A stretch of 64,000 nucleotides of DNA from assembly GCA_050287965.1 (NCBI GenBank), contig JBNKCX010000012.1, positions 1 to 64,000 of the forward strand, given 5' to 3'. The DNA comes from CBFDBF01 sp050287965. Its GTDB lineage: Bacteria > Pseudomonadota > Gammaproteobacteria > Chromatiales > Chromatiaceae. The notes beneath the pieces are model-generated. The model saw only the letters and a list, made by a program, of their open reading frames with translations. It did not search any database and had not been told where the DNA came from. Position 1 is the first letter of the stretch. Each line of letters opens with the position of its first letter. This document shows, one piece after another, positions 34,859 to 42,271 of the stretch. A program made the position numbers and the translations under genes.

Positions 34859-35716
34859 ATGTTGCAAAAAATAAGAATCATGATGGCTTTGCTGTTGCTT
34901 GCCCCGGTTATCGCTCTGGCGGACCTTACCGGTACCTGGCAGGGTGACGATGGAGGCACCTACTATATACGGCAGGTGGGGAACATCCTTCACTGGTATG
35001 GTGAGAGTTCGGCCAATAATCCGAACTGGTCCAACGTCTTTTATGGCCATGTTCAAGGTGGCCAGATCAACGGTTCCTGGGCGGACGTGCCCAAAGGGCA
35101 GATCATGAACCGTGGTCAGATGAAGCTGAGCATCAAGCATAACGGCAATGTGCTGGTAGCCATACATAAAACCGGCGGTTTCGGCGGTTCCCGTTGGACC
35201 CGCGCCGGCTATGTGGTACCGACACCGCAACCTGCCGGTCCGTTTACACCGGTGCTGCCGCTGAATGAGGATTGCATCGGTTTTAATCCCGCCAATACCC
35301 AGGTGCAGAACGTCAACGGCAGCTGGAAGATCGTGGACGGCAGCCACTGGATGTTCGACTTCGGTCCCAAGGAGCAGGAAGCGAGAACGGCGTTGCGCGT
35401 CATCAAGACCTATAATGCCAATCAGTCCTGCTTCGTCGGCCGGCCGCATGCCTCTTTCACCTATCTGAAGGTCGGCAATCAGGCGCCTGCCGGACAAATG
35501 CCGGGTGAAGACTGTATCGGATTCAACCCCGCCAACACTCAGGCGCAGAACATCAACGGTAGCTGGAAGATCGTGGACGGCAGCCACTGGATGTTCGATT
35601 TCGGCAATAAGGAAGACGAGGCTCGGCAGTCCCTGCGTATTATCAAACACTACGGCTTCAACAAGTCCTGTTTTGTGGGACGGCCCGATCCCAGCTTCAC
35701 CTATCTTCGTAAATGA
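34859..35716 (+). CDS. Secreted protein with two tandem Cys-pair repeats
   Basis: The 285-residue product starts at the ATG at 34859, which has AAGGAG eight bases upstream; a longer reading to 34799 lacks support. A signal peptide (about 1-21) is followed by a lipocalin-like beta domain (about 22-120, LTGTWQGDDGGTYYIRQVG). A Pro-rich linker follows, then two repeats of about 63 residues (about 136-200 and 216-281). Each reads EDCIGFNPANTQ..NGSWKIVDGSHWMFDFG..E..A...LR.IK.Y..N.SCFVGRP..SFTYL. Each has two cysteines that could form one disulfide. The repeats are close at DNA level too, suggesting recent duplication. Function unknown. Confidence 0.85.
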   Translation: MLQKIRIMMALLLLAPVIALADLTGTWQGDDGGTYYIRQVGNILHWYGESSANNPNWSNVFYGHVQGGQINGSWADVPKGQIMNRGQMKLSIKHNGNVLVAIHKTGGFGGSRWTRAGYVVPTPQPAGPFTPVLPLNEDCIGFNPANTQVQNVNGSWKIVDGSHWMFDFGPKEQEARTALRVIKTYNANQSCFVGRPHASFTYLKVGNQAPAGQMPGEDCIGFNPANTQAQNINGSWKIVDGSHWMFDFGNKEDEARQSLRIIKHYGFNKSCFVGRPDPSFTYLRK

Positions 35717-35775
35717 GGATATAGGGTAGCGGTCGGGAAAGATCCCACCACGTCCGACCGTGGCGATCATGGCAA

Positions 35776-35805
35776 AGCGGATTAGAGAGTGATCTCTAAT
35801 CCGCT
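35776..35805 (+). terminator. Palindrome family copy A (AGCGGATTAGAGA stem)
   Basis: A perfect 13-bp stem agcggattagaga/tctctaatccgct with loop gtga lies 60 bases past the repeat-domain gene. The T-tract behind it is weak. The same stem recurs at 37699-37734 and 38394-38429. Confidence 0.75.
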
Positions 35806-35918
35806 GTTGCCTTTAAAATATTGGATTCTCACGGACGGGGAGAATATAGGGAAGATCAAGGGCGTTCTCCTTGGTGGCGAACGCGGAGTTGCCAATCATT
35901 TATGAGTGTCCTATCTTG

Positions 35919-35976
35919 TTTATGGGGCTTCTGATTGGCCCACGACGGGCGAGGCGCCCTGATCAGAGGTTCCTTA
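35919..35976 (+). repeat. Possible degenerate copy of the 59-bp element
   Basis: The right end gatcagaggttcctt matches the right end of the 21502-21560 element, and ggggcttctgatt matches its left part. The core is poorly conserved (cgacgggcgagg). It sits just before the start of the next gene. I regard the assignment as tentative. Confidence 0.35.
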
Positions 35977-35999
35977 AGGTAACCAACAAAGGGAATGGC

Positions 36000-37148
36000 G
36001 TGAATCAGATCGATTCCGATCAGCGTGGTTCGGACAGGCGGTCCGGTATGGAACGTCGCACGGGCCGGATGGAAGGGCACGGTTCCGAACACAGGATGTC
36101 CTGGGAGGACCAGCGTGCCCAATACTGGACACGCCTGCTGTTCTGCATACTGGCACTCCTCTATTTTAATTTCGGCGGTGCGGAACAGGTACGCGACTGG
36201 ACCAGCCTGCAGGTGGTCAATTTGGCCTTCGCGGCATTCGGCGTCGAGATTCTGTTCTTCATGCACCACGCCTCACGGGTTCCCCACGCACCTTGGCGTC
36301 AGCGTCTGACCATGTGGGTGGATATCGCCATGGCCTCCTTCGCGGTGCTGGCAGATACCACCATCAGTTCCCCCGGATTTCTGGTCTTTCTGATGGTGAT
36401 TCTCGGAAACGGTATGCGTTATGGCCTGCGACTGTTCGCCGAGGCCGTAGCGGGCAGCCTCGGTGCGGCGGTGCTGATCGTGAATCTGCGGCTGTCTGAC
36501 TATGTGGATCTGTTCTCCGTCAGCTCCATATTCTTTCTCGTCTTCTTCGCAATTATCGTTCTCTATTCTTATACCCTGACGGCCAAGATCGAGTCCGGCC
36601 GGGCCAAGCTTACCCATGAGCGGAATGTCGATTCCCTGACCGGACTACTCAATCGGCGAGCCTTAATTGAGCTGTCTTCGCCCCTTTTCCAGTCGCGGGA
36701 AAACGGGAACGGCGTCGTAGTGTTATTCGCCGATCTGGACGGCTTCAAGGCCGTCAACGACACCTATGGCCATCATGTAGGTGATCGGGTGCTTGCCGCG
36801 GTTGCGAACAGGATCGCGGAGGTTGTGCGGAACGATGACCTGGTGGCACGCTACGGCGGTGATGAGTTTCTGCTGCTGCTTCCCTGTGCCACCAAAGAGG
36901 GTGGCGAGCTGGTTGCCCGGCGCCTCAGGCAGGCGATCAAGGATTATGCCGGGGAAAACGATATCGCTTTCAGCATTTCCATCGGCATGGGGAAATATCC
37001 GGATCATGGTCACGACCTCGAGAGCGTGGTCAAATGTGTTGATCAGGCCATGTACCGCAGCAAAATAGAGCATGGCGGTGGCGGTATCTTACATGTGGAT
37101 GGTTGCGAGTTTGATGGATCGGGATCTCCGTCCAGGTCAGTTCACTAG
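36000..37148 (+). CDS. Membrane diguanylate cyclase
   Basis: The product has 382 residues from the GTG at 36000, which has AGGGAA six bases upstream; an in-frame ATG at 35871 would run through the degenerate repeat. A charged N-terminus (DQRGSDRRSGMERRTGRM) precedes five or six membrane helices (about 45-200). The GGDEF domain follows (about 215-370) with RYGGDEF and an inhibition-site RNDD before it. It synthesises c-di-GMP at the inner membrane; the membrane sensor type is not recognised. It is the second diguanylate cyclase within 6 kb. Confidence 0.88.
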   Translation: MNQIDSDQRGSDRRSGMERRTGRMEGHGSEHRMSWEDQRAQYWTRLLFCILALLYFNFGGAEQVRDWTSLQVVNLAFAAFGVEILFFMHHASRVPHAPWRQRLTMWVDIAMASFAVLADTTISSPGFLVFLMVILGNGMRYGLRLFAEAVAGSLGAAVLIVNLRLSDYVDLFSVSSIFFLVFFAIIVLYSYTLTAKIESGRAKLTHERNVDSLTGLLNRRALIELSSPLFQSRENGNGVVVLFADLDGFKAVNDTYGHHVGDRVLAAVANRIAEVVRNDDLVARYGGDEFLLLLPCATKEGGELVARRLRQAIKDYAGENDIAFSISIGMGKYPDHGHDLESVVKCVDQAMYRSKIEHGGGGILHVDGCEFDGSGSPSRSVH

Positions 37149-37299
37149 TTTTTTCTTGAGAGCTGAGAAAATTTGTCCGGCCAAAGCCGGACCGGTAGGG
37201 GGATGAACGATATCGCCCCAGTTGGCTGAGGTCATAATGCCAATCCAGGAAGATGTTGCTCCAGAAAACTTTTATTGTCGTCACATGGAGGAGTAGCGC

Positions 37300-37626
37300 A
37301 TGAAAGTATCCATTCGTAGTAATCGTGCAGTTCTGGCCGGTATCTTTGCTGTGGTTCTGCTGGGATTTTCTATTACTACCGCTATGGCCTGTCGTTCGTA
37401 CGTGGAAAAGATAGAGGATGCGGAGGATTTCTGCCGCAAGAAGCTCGAATGCGAGCCTCCGCTGGTGGTGGTCTGCCGCGGTCAGACCAGGGAGTGGAAA
37501 TGTCGCTGTGAGAAGCCGAAAGCAGAAGCGGAAGCGGTAAAAGAGTTCAAGAAGGAAACGGAGCAGGATTACTCAATCAACAAGGATGTGGATAAGGCGT
37601 CCCCCAAACTGCTGGAAGACAAATGA
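37300..37626 (+). CDS. Small secreted cysteine-rich protein
   Basis: This 108-residue protein has GGAGGAG before the ATG, a signal peptide (about 1-30) and a cysteine-rich segment: CRSYVEK, DFCRKKLECEPPLVVVCRGQ and WKCRCEKP. A Lys/Glu-rich charged tail follows. The Cys spacing suggests disulfides in the periplasm. No family is recognised. It lies downstream of the diguanylate cyclase, 151 bases away. Confidence 0.7.
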   Translation: MKVSIRSNRAVLAGIFAVVLLGFSITTAMACRSYVEKIEDAEDFCRKKLECEPPLVVVCRGQTREWKCRCEKPKAEAEAVKEFKKETEQDYSINKDVDKASPKLLEDK

Positions 37627-37694
37627 ACGACAAGGGCGTATATCGGCGGGGCGGGAGGGAAACGGAAGTTGTTCCTGTCGCTTGCAGATAGGCG

Positions 37695-37734
37695 AAAAAA
37701 AAGCGGATTAGAGATAATACTCTAATCCGCTTTT
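37695..37734. terminator. Palindrome family copy B, bidirectional terminator
   Basis: A perfect 15-bp stem aaaagcggattagag/ctctaatccgctttt (37699-37713 with 37720-37734) lies between the converging genes ending at 37626 and 37766. A-runs and T-runs on both sides suit termination from either direction. Confidence 0.9.
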
Positions 37735-37765
37735 CCATGCGGACGGCGCCGGCCCCGTCTATTGG

Positions 37766-38218
37766 TTAAGTTGCGGATATTTCCGAGGTGCAGTTAGGGC
37801 AACGGGTCGCCTTGATCGGAATGCTCGAAAAACAGTAGGAACATTCTTTGGTGGTCGGTTCTTCCGGGGCTTTCTCCTCGCGTTTGAGTTTGTTCAGGCT
37901 CTTGATGAGTAGAAAAACCGCGAAGGCGACGATGAGGAAACTTATTACGCTGTTCATGAAAAGGCCGTAACTCAGCGTTACCGCGCCGGCTTCCTGGGCC
38001 ATGGCCAGAGTCATATAGGGTCCGGCCGTAGCGCCGTCTTTGAGGGTGATGAACAGATCGGAGAAATCCACACCGCCAAGCAGTAGTCCTATGGGCGGCA
38101 TCAGTACGTCATTCACCAGGCTCTTTACTATTGTCCCGAAGGCGCCGCCGATAATGATACCTACCGCCATGTCAACGACGTTTCCCCGCATGGCAAATTC
38201 TTTGAATTCTTTTAGCAT
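37766..38218 (-). CDS. mscL: Large-conductance mechanosensitive channel
   Basis: This 150-residue protein begins MLKEFKEFAMRGNVVDMAVGIIIGGAFG, the MscL signature. It has two membrane helices (about 15-45 and 80-105) and a cytoplasmic tail ending in a zinc-ribbon-like CSYCFSSIPIKATRCPNC. The tail motif is common among MscL proteins of other bacteria. It opens under membrane tension to release solutes in osmotic downshock. Confidence 0.97.
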   Translation of the reverse strand: MLKEFKEFAMRGNVVDMAVGIIIGGAFGTIVKSLVNDVLMPPIGLLLGGVDFSDLFITLKDGATAGPYMTLAMAQEAGAVTLSYGLFMNSVISFLIVAFAVFLLIKSLNKLKREEKAPEEPTTKECSYCFSSIPIKATRCPNCTSEISAT

Positions 38219-38393
38219 AACCCTGTCCTCTCTAGATCACTGGCTTTGGTAGAAGATTATCCGATTTTCCTAATAGGCTCGCCATCTTGCCCAGCGAGTC
38301 GAGTATGACGGTCACCCGGTATTATGAGACGGGCTCTAGAATATGCCTATAGATTAGGCTTAGCAAGGGAGTGTGGAAAAGCCGGGAGGTGAA

Positions 38394-38435
38394 AAAAGCG
38401 GATTAGAGATCGCTCTCTAATCCGCTTTTCCTTTG
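38394..38435 (-). terminator. Palindrome family copy C, terminator of the fumarate reductase operon
   Basis: A perfect 16-bp stem aaaagcggattagaga/tctctaatccgctttt (38394-38409 with 38414-38429) lies 38 bases past the stop of the CCG-domain subunit. On the minus strand it ends in a run of six U. Confidence 0.92.
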
Positions 38436-38467
38436 GGCGAGTCGCCGTGACAGAGCCACGGCTGAGG

Positions 38468-39340
38468 TTACAGTCTGACGTTTACCGGTACGCCGTGGTA
38501 TTGCAGCATCATGTCGTCGGCCGACATGCCGCAGGCCAGGCCCACCAGTTCCGGCAGGAACAGCACCGGCAACTGGAACTGCTTTCCGGTCTGGGCCAGC
38601 GCCTTGGCCTGGGATCCGTCCATGCTCTTGAAACAGAGCGGGCAGGAGGTGACCATCAGATCGACCCCTTTTATGTGCGCCCCCTCCAGGACATTGGAGG
38701 TCATCTGCATGTTGAGCTTGTTGTTGGGCCAAGCCAGGTGATAGCCGCAGCAGTCGTCCTTGGTGTCATACTCCACGAGCTGCACGCCCAGCACCTTCAG
38801 GATATCTTCCAGGGAGGTGGGATTATTGGACGATTCGTAACCCTGGATGTCAGCCGGGTTGCGGGTATGGCAGCCGTAGTAGGAGGCGACCCTCAGACCG
38901 TTGAGAGGATTGGTTACCCGCTCTTTCAGCTTATTCAGCCCTACATCCTGCGCCAGGACCCAGAGGGTATGGGTAATCTGGCATTCGCCCTTGTACTCCA
39001 TGCCGTCCTCAGCGAGGATCTCGTTGACCTGTCTCATCAACTCCGGTTCCTCACGCATGCGCTTCTGGGCGTTGGAGATGACGTTGAAGCAGGTGGAACA
39101 GGGGGTATAGAGGGGTAACCCCATCTGCTCCGCATGGGCCATATTCTTGGCGTTGACCGCGAGGGAGGTCAGTTCCGAGCGCTCTTCGATAACACCGGAG
39201 CCACAGCAGACGGCATCATTGATAAGCTCCAGCTCCACGTCGACCTTGGCGAACACGTTTTTCAGGATATCGAAGAAACGGGCGTCCGCTCCCTGAAAGC
39301 AACAACCGGAATAGAATCCGTAACGTATAGTCTCGCTCAT
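38468..39340 (-). CDS. CCG-domain (HdrB-like) anchor subunit of succinate dehydrogenase/fumarate reductase
   Basis: The 290-residue product starts at the ATG at 39340 and overlaps the iron-sulfur subunit gene by four bases (ATGA). Two complete cysteine-rich CCG domains are visible. The first is YSGCCFQGA...DAVCCGSG...YTPCSTCF (about 8-97); the second is YYGCHTRNP...DDCCGYHLA...TSCPLCFKSMD (about 150-238). The family is like heterodisulfide reductase subunit B and the SdhE/MfrE subunit of epsilonproteobacterial and archaeal enzymes. There it replaces cytochrome b and binds an unusual 4Fe-4S cluster. No membrane helix is seen, so attachment would be peripheral. Confidence 0.9.
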   Translation of the reverse strand: MSETIRYGFYSGCCFQGADARFFDILKNVFAKVDVELELINDAVCCGSGVIEERSELTSLAVNAKNMAHAEQMGLPLYTPCSTCFNVISNAQKRMREEPELMRQVNEILAEDGMEYKGECQITHTLWVLAQDVGLNKLKERVTNPLNGLRVASYYGCHTRNPADIQGYESSNNPTSLEDILKVLGVQLVEYDTKDDCCGYHLAWPNNKLNMQMTSNVLEGAHIKGVDLMVTSCPLCFKSMDGSQAKALAQTGKQFQLPVLFLPELVGLACGMSADDMMLQYHGVPVNVRL

Positions 39341-40347
39341 GTCTTGTTCTCTCCTCTGGATTCGAGTTCGGAAACCCGGTCGTAGATTTTTTGTGTTTGG
39401 TTCTGACCGCCCAGAGTGCAGACTTGACGTTCGGGCTCGATCCCGTGTTTTTTCAGATAGGCGTCCGCCGCCTCGATGGCAGCCCAACCCTTCGGTCCGT
39501 TGACCACCACCGGCAGCATCGGTTTGTTGACCTGGCCGTACTTGGCCACGTCGCCGGCATAGGCCTTGGCGCGGCGGGAGCCGGGGGTATCGTGGATGCC
39601 GTCGTCGATGGACATCTTGCGCAGTCGCTGAATGGAGATGGCCGGACGGGTGTCCTTGGGGCAAACGTTGATACACTTGCGGCACTGGGCGCAGGACCAG
39701 AGTCCCTGGTCAACGGCGGCCTGCATGCGCTCTCCCTGGAAGCTGTCGCGCACGTCGGCGGAGAAACGGTAGGCCTTGCCGAGAGTCAACGGGCCGGCAT
39801 AGCCCGGGTCGGCAAACACCGCCGAACAGGCCGAGTAACAGGAGCCGCAGAGGATGCAGTCGGTGATGTAGTCAAAGCGACCGAACTCCTGCTTGGACAT
39901 CAAAGACTCCCGTTCCAGGGTCTCCGGAATCCGATCGTGGTTCTCCATCAAATAGGGGTGCATCTTGGCCAGTTTCTCGATGACCGGATCGATGTCCACC
40001 ACCAGGTCCCGCAGGACCGGCATGTTCTTCATCGGTTGGATCATCACCGATTCCTGTTTGAAATCCTCAAGAATCGGCATCAGCTGAGTGCTGCAGGCCA
40101 GCACCGGTTTGTTGTTCACCCGTACGGCGCAGGAGCCGCAGATCTTGGAACGGCAGAAGGCGCGGAAGGTAAGAGAGCTGTCCTGGGTGTTTTTAATCAG
40201 GCGCAACACCTCCAGCACGGTCATACCGGTTTCCACATTGACCTTGAAGTTGTCGAAATAGGGTGATTTGTGTTTTTCCGGGGTAAACCGCTGTACGCGG
40301 ATATTGGCAAGAATACTCTTGCGATCCGGTGTGATTTTTTCGCTCAT
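39337..40347 (-). CDS. sdhB: Succinate dehydrogenase/fumarate reductase iron-sulfur subunit
   Basis: This 336-residue protein has the [2Fe-2S] motif CRSKICGSCAVRVNNKPVLAC (about 65-85). The [4Fe-4S]/[3Fe-4S] motifs CILCGSCYSAC and CAQCRKCINVCPKDTRP follow (about 160-225). The family is usually about 240 residues; here a C-terminal extension of about 90 residues follows, as in enzymes with CCG-domain partners. GGAG precedes the ATG. It carries electrons between the flavoprotein and the quinone-side subunit. Confidence 0.94.
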   Translation of the reverse strand: MSEKITPDRKSILANIRVQRFTPEKHKSPYFDNFKVNVETGMTVLEVLRLIKNTQDSSLTFRAFCRSKICGSCAVRVNNKPVLACSTQLMPILEDFKQESVMIQPMKNMPVLRDLVVDIDPVIEKLAKMHPYLMENHDRIPETLERESLMSKQEFGRFDYITDCILCGSCYSACSAVFADPGYAGPLTLGKAYRFSADVRDSFQGERMQAAVDQGLWSCAQCRKCINVCPKDTRPAISIQRLRKMSIDDGIHDTPGSRRAKAYAGDVAKYGQVNKPMLPVVVNGPKGWAAIEAADAYLKKHGIEPERQVCTLGGQNQTQKIYDRVSELESRGENKT

Positions 40348-40359
40348 GCTGGCATCTCC

Positions 40360-42051
40360 TTAATAGGTGCGGGCCGTGGGCTGGAACTCGGTGATGGTAA
40401 CGGGCGCGAAGTCCAGCTTGGGACGGCCGTCATCACCTCGGGTGGCCATGGTATGCACCAGCCAATCTTTGTCATCACGTTCCGGGTGATCTTCGCGGGT
40501 GTGGGCACCGCGGGACTCCTTGCGCTCCAGGGCGCCTGCCGCTACCACCTCCGCCAGATCGAGCATGTTCTTCAGCTCCAGAGCCGCAACCAGTTCGGTA
40601 TTGAAGGCCTTGGTCTTGTCGCCCACCCGGACGGTGCTGAATTTTTCCTTCAGTTCCGCCAGCTCATCCACCGCTTCCTGCAGATCTTTGGCGTTGCGGT
40701 ATACGCCCACCTTCTCCGACATGAGTTTACCCATGGCCTGGCGGATGTTGGGAACGCTGATCTCGCTCTCGCCGTCCATCATGTCCGCGATCATCTGGGT
40801 ATCCGCCTTTTCCTGCTCGCTATCTACCGGCACGAAGTAGCTGTTGCGGGCGTATTCCAGGGCGTGCTTGCCGGCGCGCCGGCCGAAGACCAGGATATCC
40901 AGCAGGGAGTTGCCGCCCAGGCGGTTGGCGCCGTGGACCGAGACGCAGCCCGCTTCTCCCGCGGCGTAGATACCCTGAATGGCGGTCTGGCCGTTCGTGT
41001 CGGTATGGATACCCCCCATGGAGTAATGGGCGGTGGGCTTGATGGGGATCGGCTCCTGTATCGGATCCACGCCCTCAAATTCGATGCAGAGCTCGCGGAT
41101 CTGAGGCAGCCGCTCGATAATGCGCTCTTCGCCCAGATGGGTGAGATCCAGGAAGACCTCGCCCTCCGGTCCGCCGCGTCCTTCCCGTACCTCGGTCTCG
41201 CAGGAGCGGGAGACCAGGTCGCGTGGGCCCAGTTCCATCTTTTCCGGGGCGTAGCGGCTCATGAAACGCTCGCCCTGACCATTCAGCAGATAGCCGCCCT
41301 CACCACGGGCGCCTTCAGACACCAGGATGCCGGTACGACGCAGACCGGTGGGGTGAAACTGGATGAACTCCATATCCTTGATGGGCAGACCGGCACGATA
41401 GATCATGGCGGTGCCGTCGCCGGTGTTGCCGTAGGCGTTGGAGGTGCGGGTCCAGTAGATACGCCCATGCCCACCGGTGGCCAGAATGACCGCCTTGGCC
41501 TGAATGGTATGAACGCGCCCGGTCTGGATGTTGAGGGCGGTCACGCCCTGACAACGCTTGCCGTCATGCAGCAGGGAGAGGGTTTGCCACTCATTGAGGA
41601 AATTCACGCCGTGGCGGATGCCCTGCTCATACAGGGTATGAAGCATCACGTGTCCCACCTTGTCCGCCGAGTAGCAGGCCCGAGGCTTGGAGGCGCCGCC
41701 GAAGGGTCGCTGGGCGATCTTGCCGTCGTCAGTACGGGAGAACGGGCACCCCCAGTGCTCCATCTCGCGCACAACCATGGGCGCCTCGCGGGTCATGATC
41801 TCGGCCGCATCCTGGTCCGCGAGGTAGTCGGAACCCTTTACCGTATCAAACCAGTGGTCCTGCCAGGTGTCGGTGCCATCCAGGTTTGCCAGAGCGGCGT
41901 TGACTCCGCCCTGGGCCGCCCCGGTATGGGAGCGGGTCGGATACACCTTGGTTAAAACACCCACCTGCACGTCCTCCTCCATTCGTGATTCGAGGGCGGC
42001 GTAGAGGCCCGCTCCCCCGGAACCAACGATTAAGATGTCATATGTCAGCAC
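40360..42051 (-). CDS. sdhA: Succinate dehydrogenase/fumarate reductase flavoprotein subunit
   Basis: This 563-residue protein has the FAD-binding LIVGSGGAGLYAALES and the covalent-FAD histidine His42 in YPTRSHTGAAQGG. It also has the catalytic regions QFHPTGL, SEGARGEGGYLLN and HYSMGGIHTDTNG. No Tat or Sec signal is present, so it is cytoplasmic, unlike the periplasmic methylmenaquinol:fumarate reductase of Campylobacter. It heads the three-gene operon. Beside an rTCA gene set it may act as fumarate reductase, but it could equally be succinate:quinone reductase. Confidence 0.95.
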   Translation of the reverse strand: MLTYDILIVGSGGAGLYAALESRMEEDVQVGVLTKVYPTRSHTGAAQGGVNAALANLDGTDTWQDHWFDTVKGSDYLADQDAAEIMTREAPMVVREMEHWGCPFSRTDDGKIAQRPFGGASKPRACYSADKVGHVMLHTLYEQGIRHGVNFLNEWQTLSLLHDGKRCQGVTALNIQTGRVHTIQAKAVILATGGHGRIYWTRTSNAYGNTGDGTAMIYRAGLPIKDMEFIQFHPTGLRRTGILVSEGARGEGGYLLNGQGERFMSRYAPEKMELGPRDLVSRSCETEVREGRGGPEGEVFLDLTHLGEERIIERLPQIRELCIEFEGVDPIQEPIPIKPTAHYSMGGIHTDTNGQTAIQGIYAAGEAGCVSVHGANRLGGNSLLDILVFGRRAGKHALEYARNSYFVPVDSEQEKADTQMIADMMDGESEISVPNIRQAMGKLMSEKVGVYRNAKDLQEAVDELAELKEKFSTVRVGDKTKAFNTELVAALELKNMLDLAEVVAAGALERKESRGAHTREDHPERDDKDWLVHTMATRGDDGRPKLDFAPVTITEFQPTARTY

Positions 42052-42271
42052 GGGCTAACTCCTTTGTTATTGGTAAATATCTGCCTGACGCAGCGGTCAA
42101 TCTCTGCGCTGAGTAATAGGAAAATTCGTGTATTTTAATATTAAGGATTGATCTTTTTAGGGAAAAACACAGACGCAATCAACCCCTGTCCCAACTCGGG
42201 TATATTTGGAATTTGTATAGAAAACGGCAAAAAGAGGGGCGTTTTATTTCCGTAGGAAATATGTGGTTTTC

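Noticed and set aside
37149..37299. c-di-GMP riboswitch between the diguanylate cyclase and the small Cys-rich gene
   Set aside because: Only a 7-bp hairpin (gtccggc/gccggac, 37175-37192) is present; the GEMM core was not found.
38468..39685. Longer reading of the CCG-domain subunit to 39685
   Set aside because: The extra 115 codons overlap the iron-sulfur subunit gene out of frame and are Arg/Gln-rich junk; the ATG at 39340 has a ribosome-binding site.
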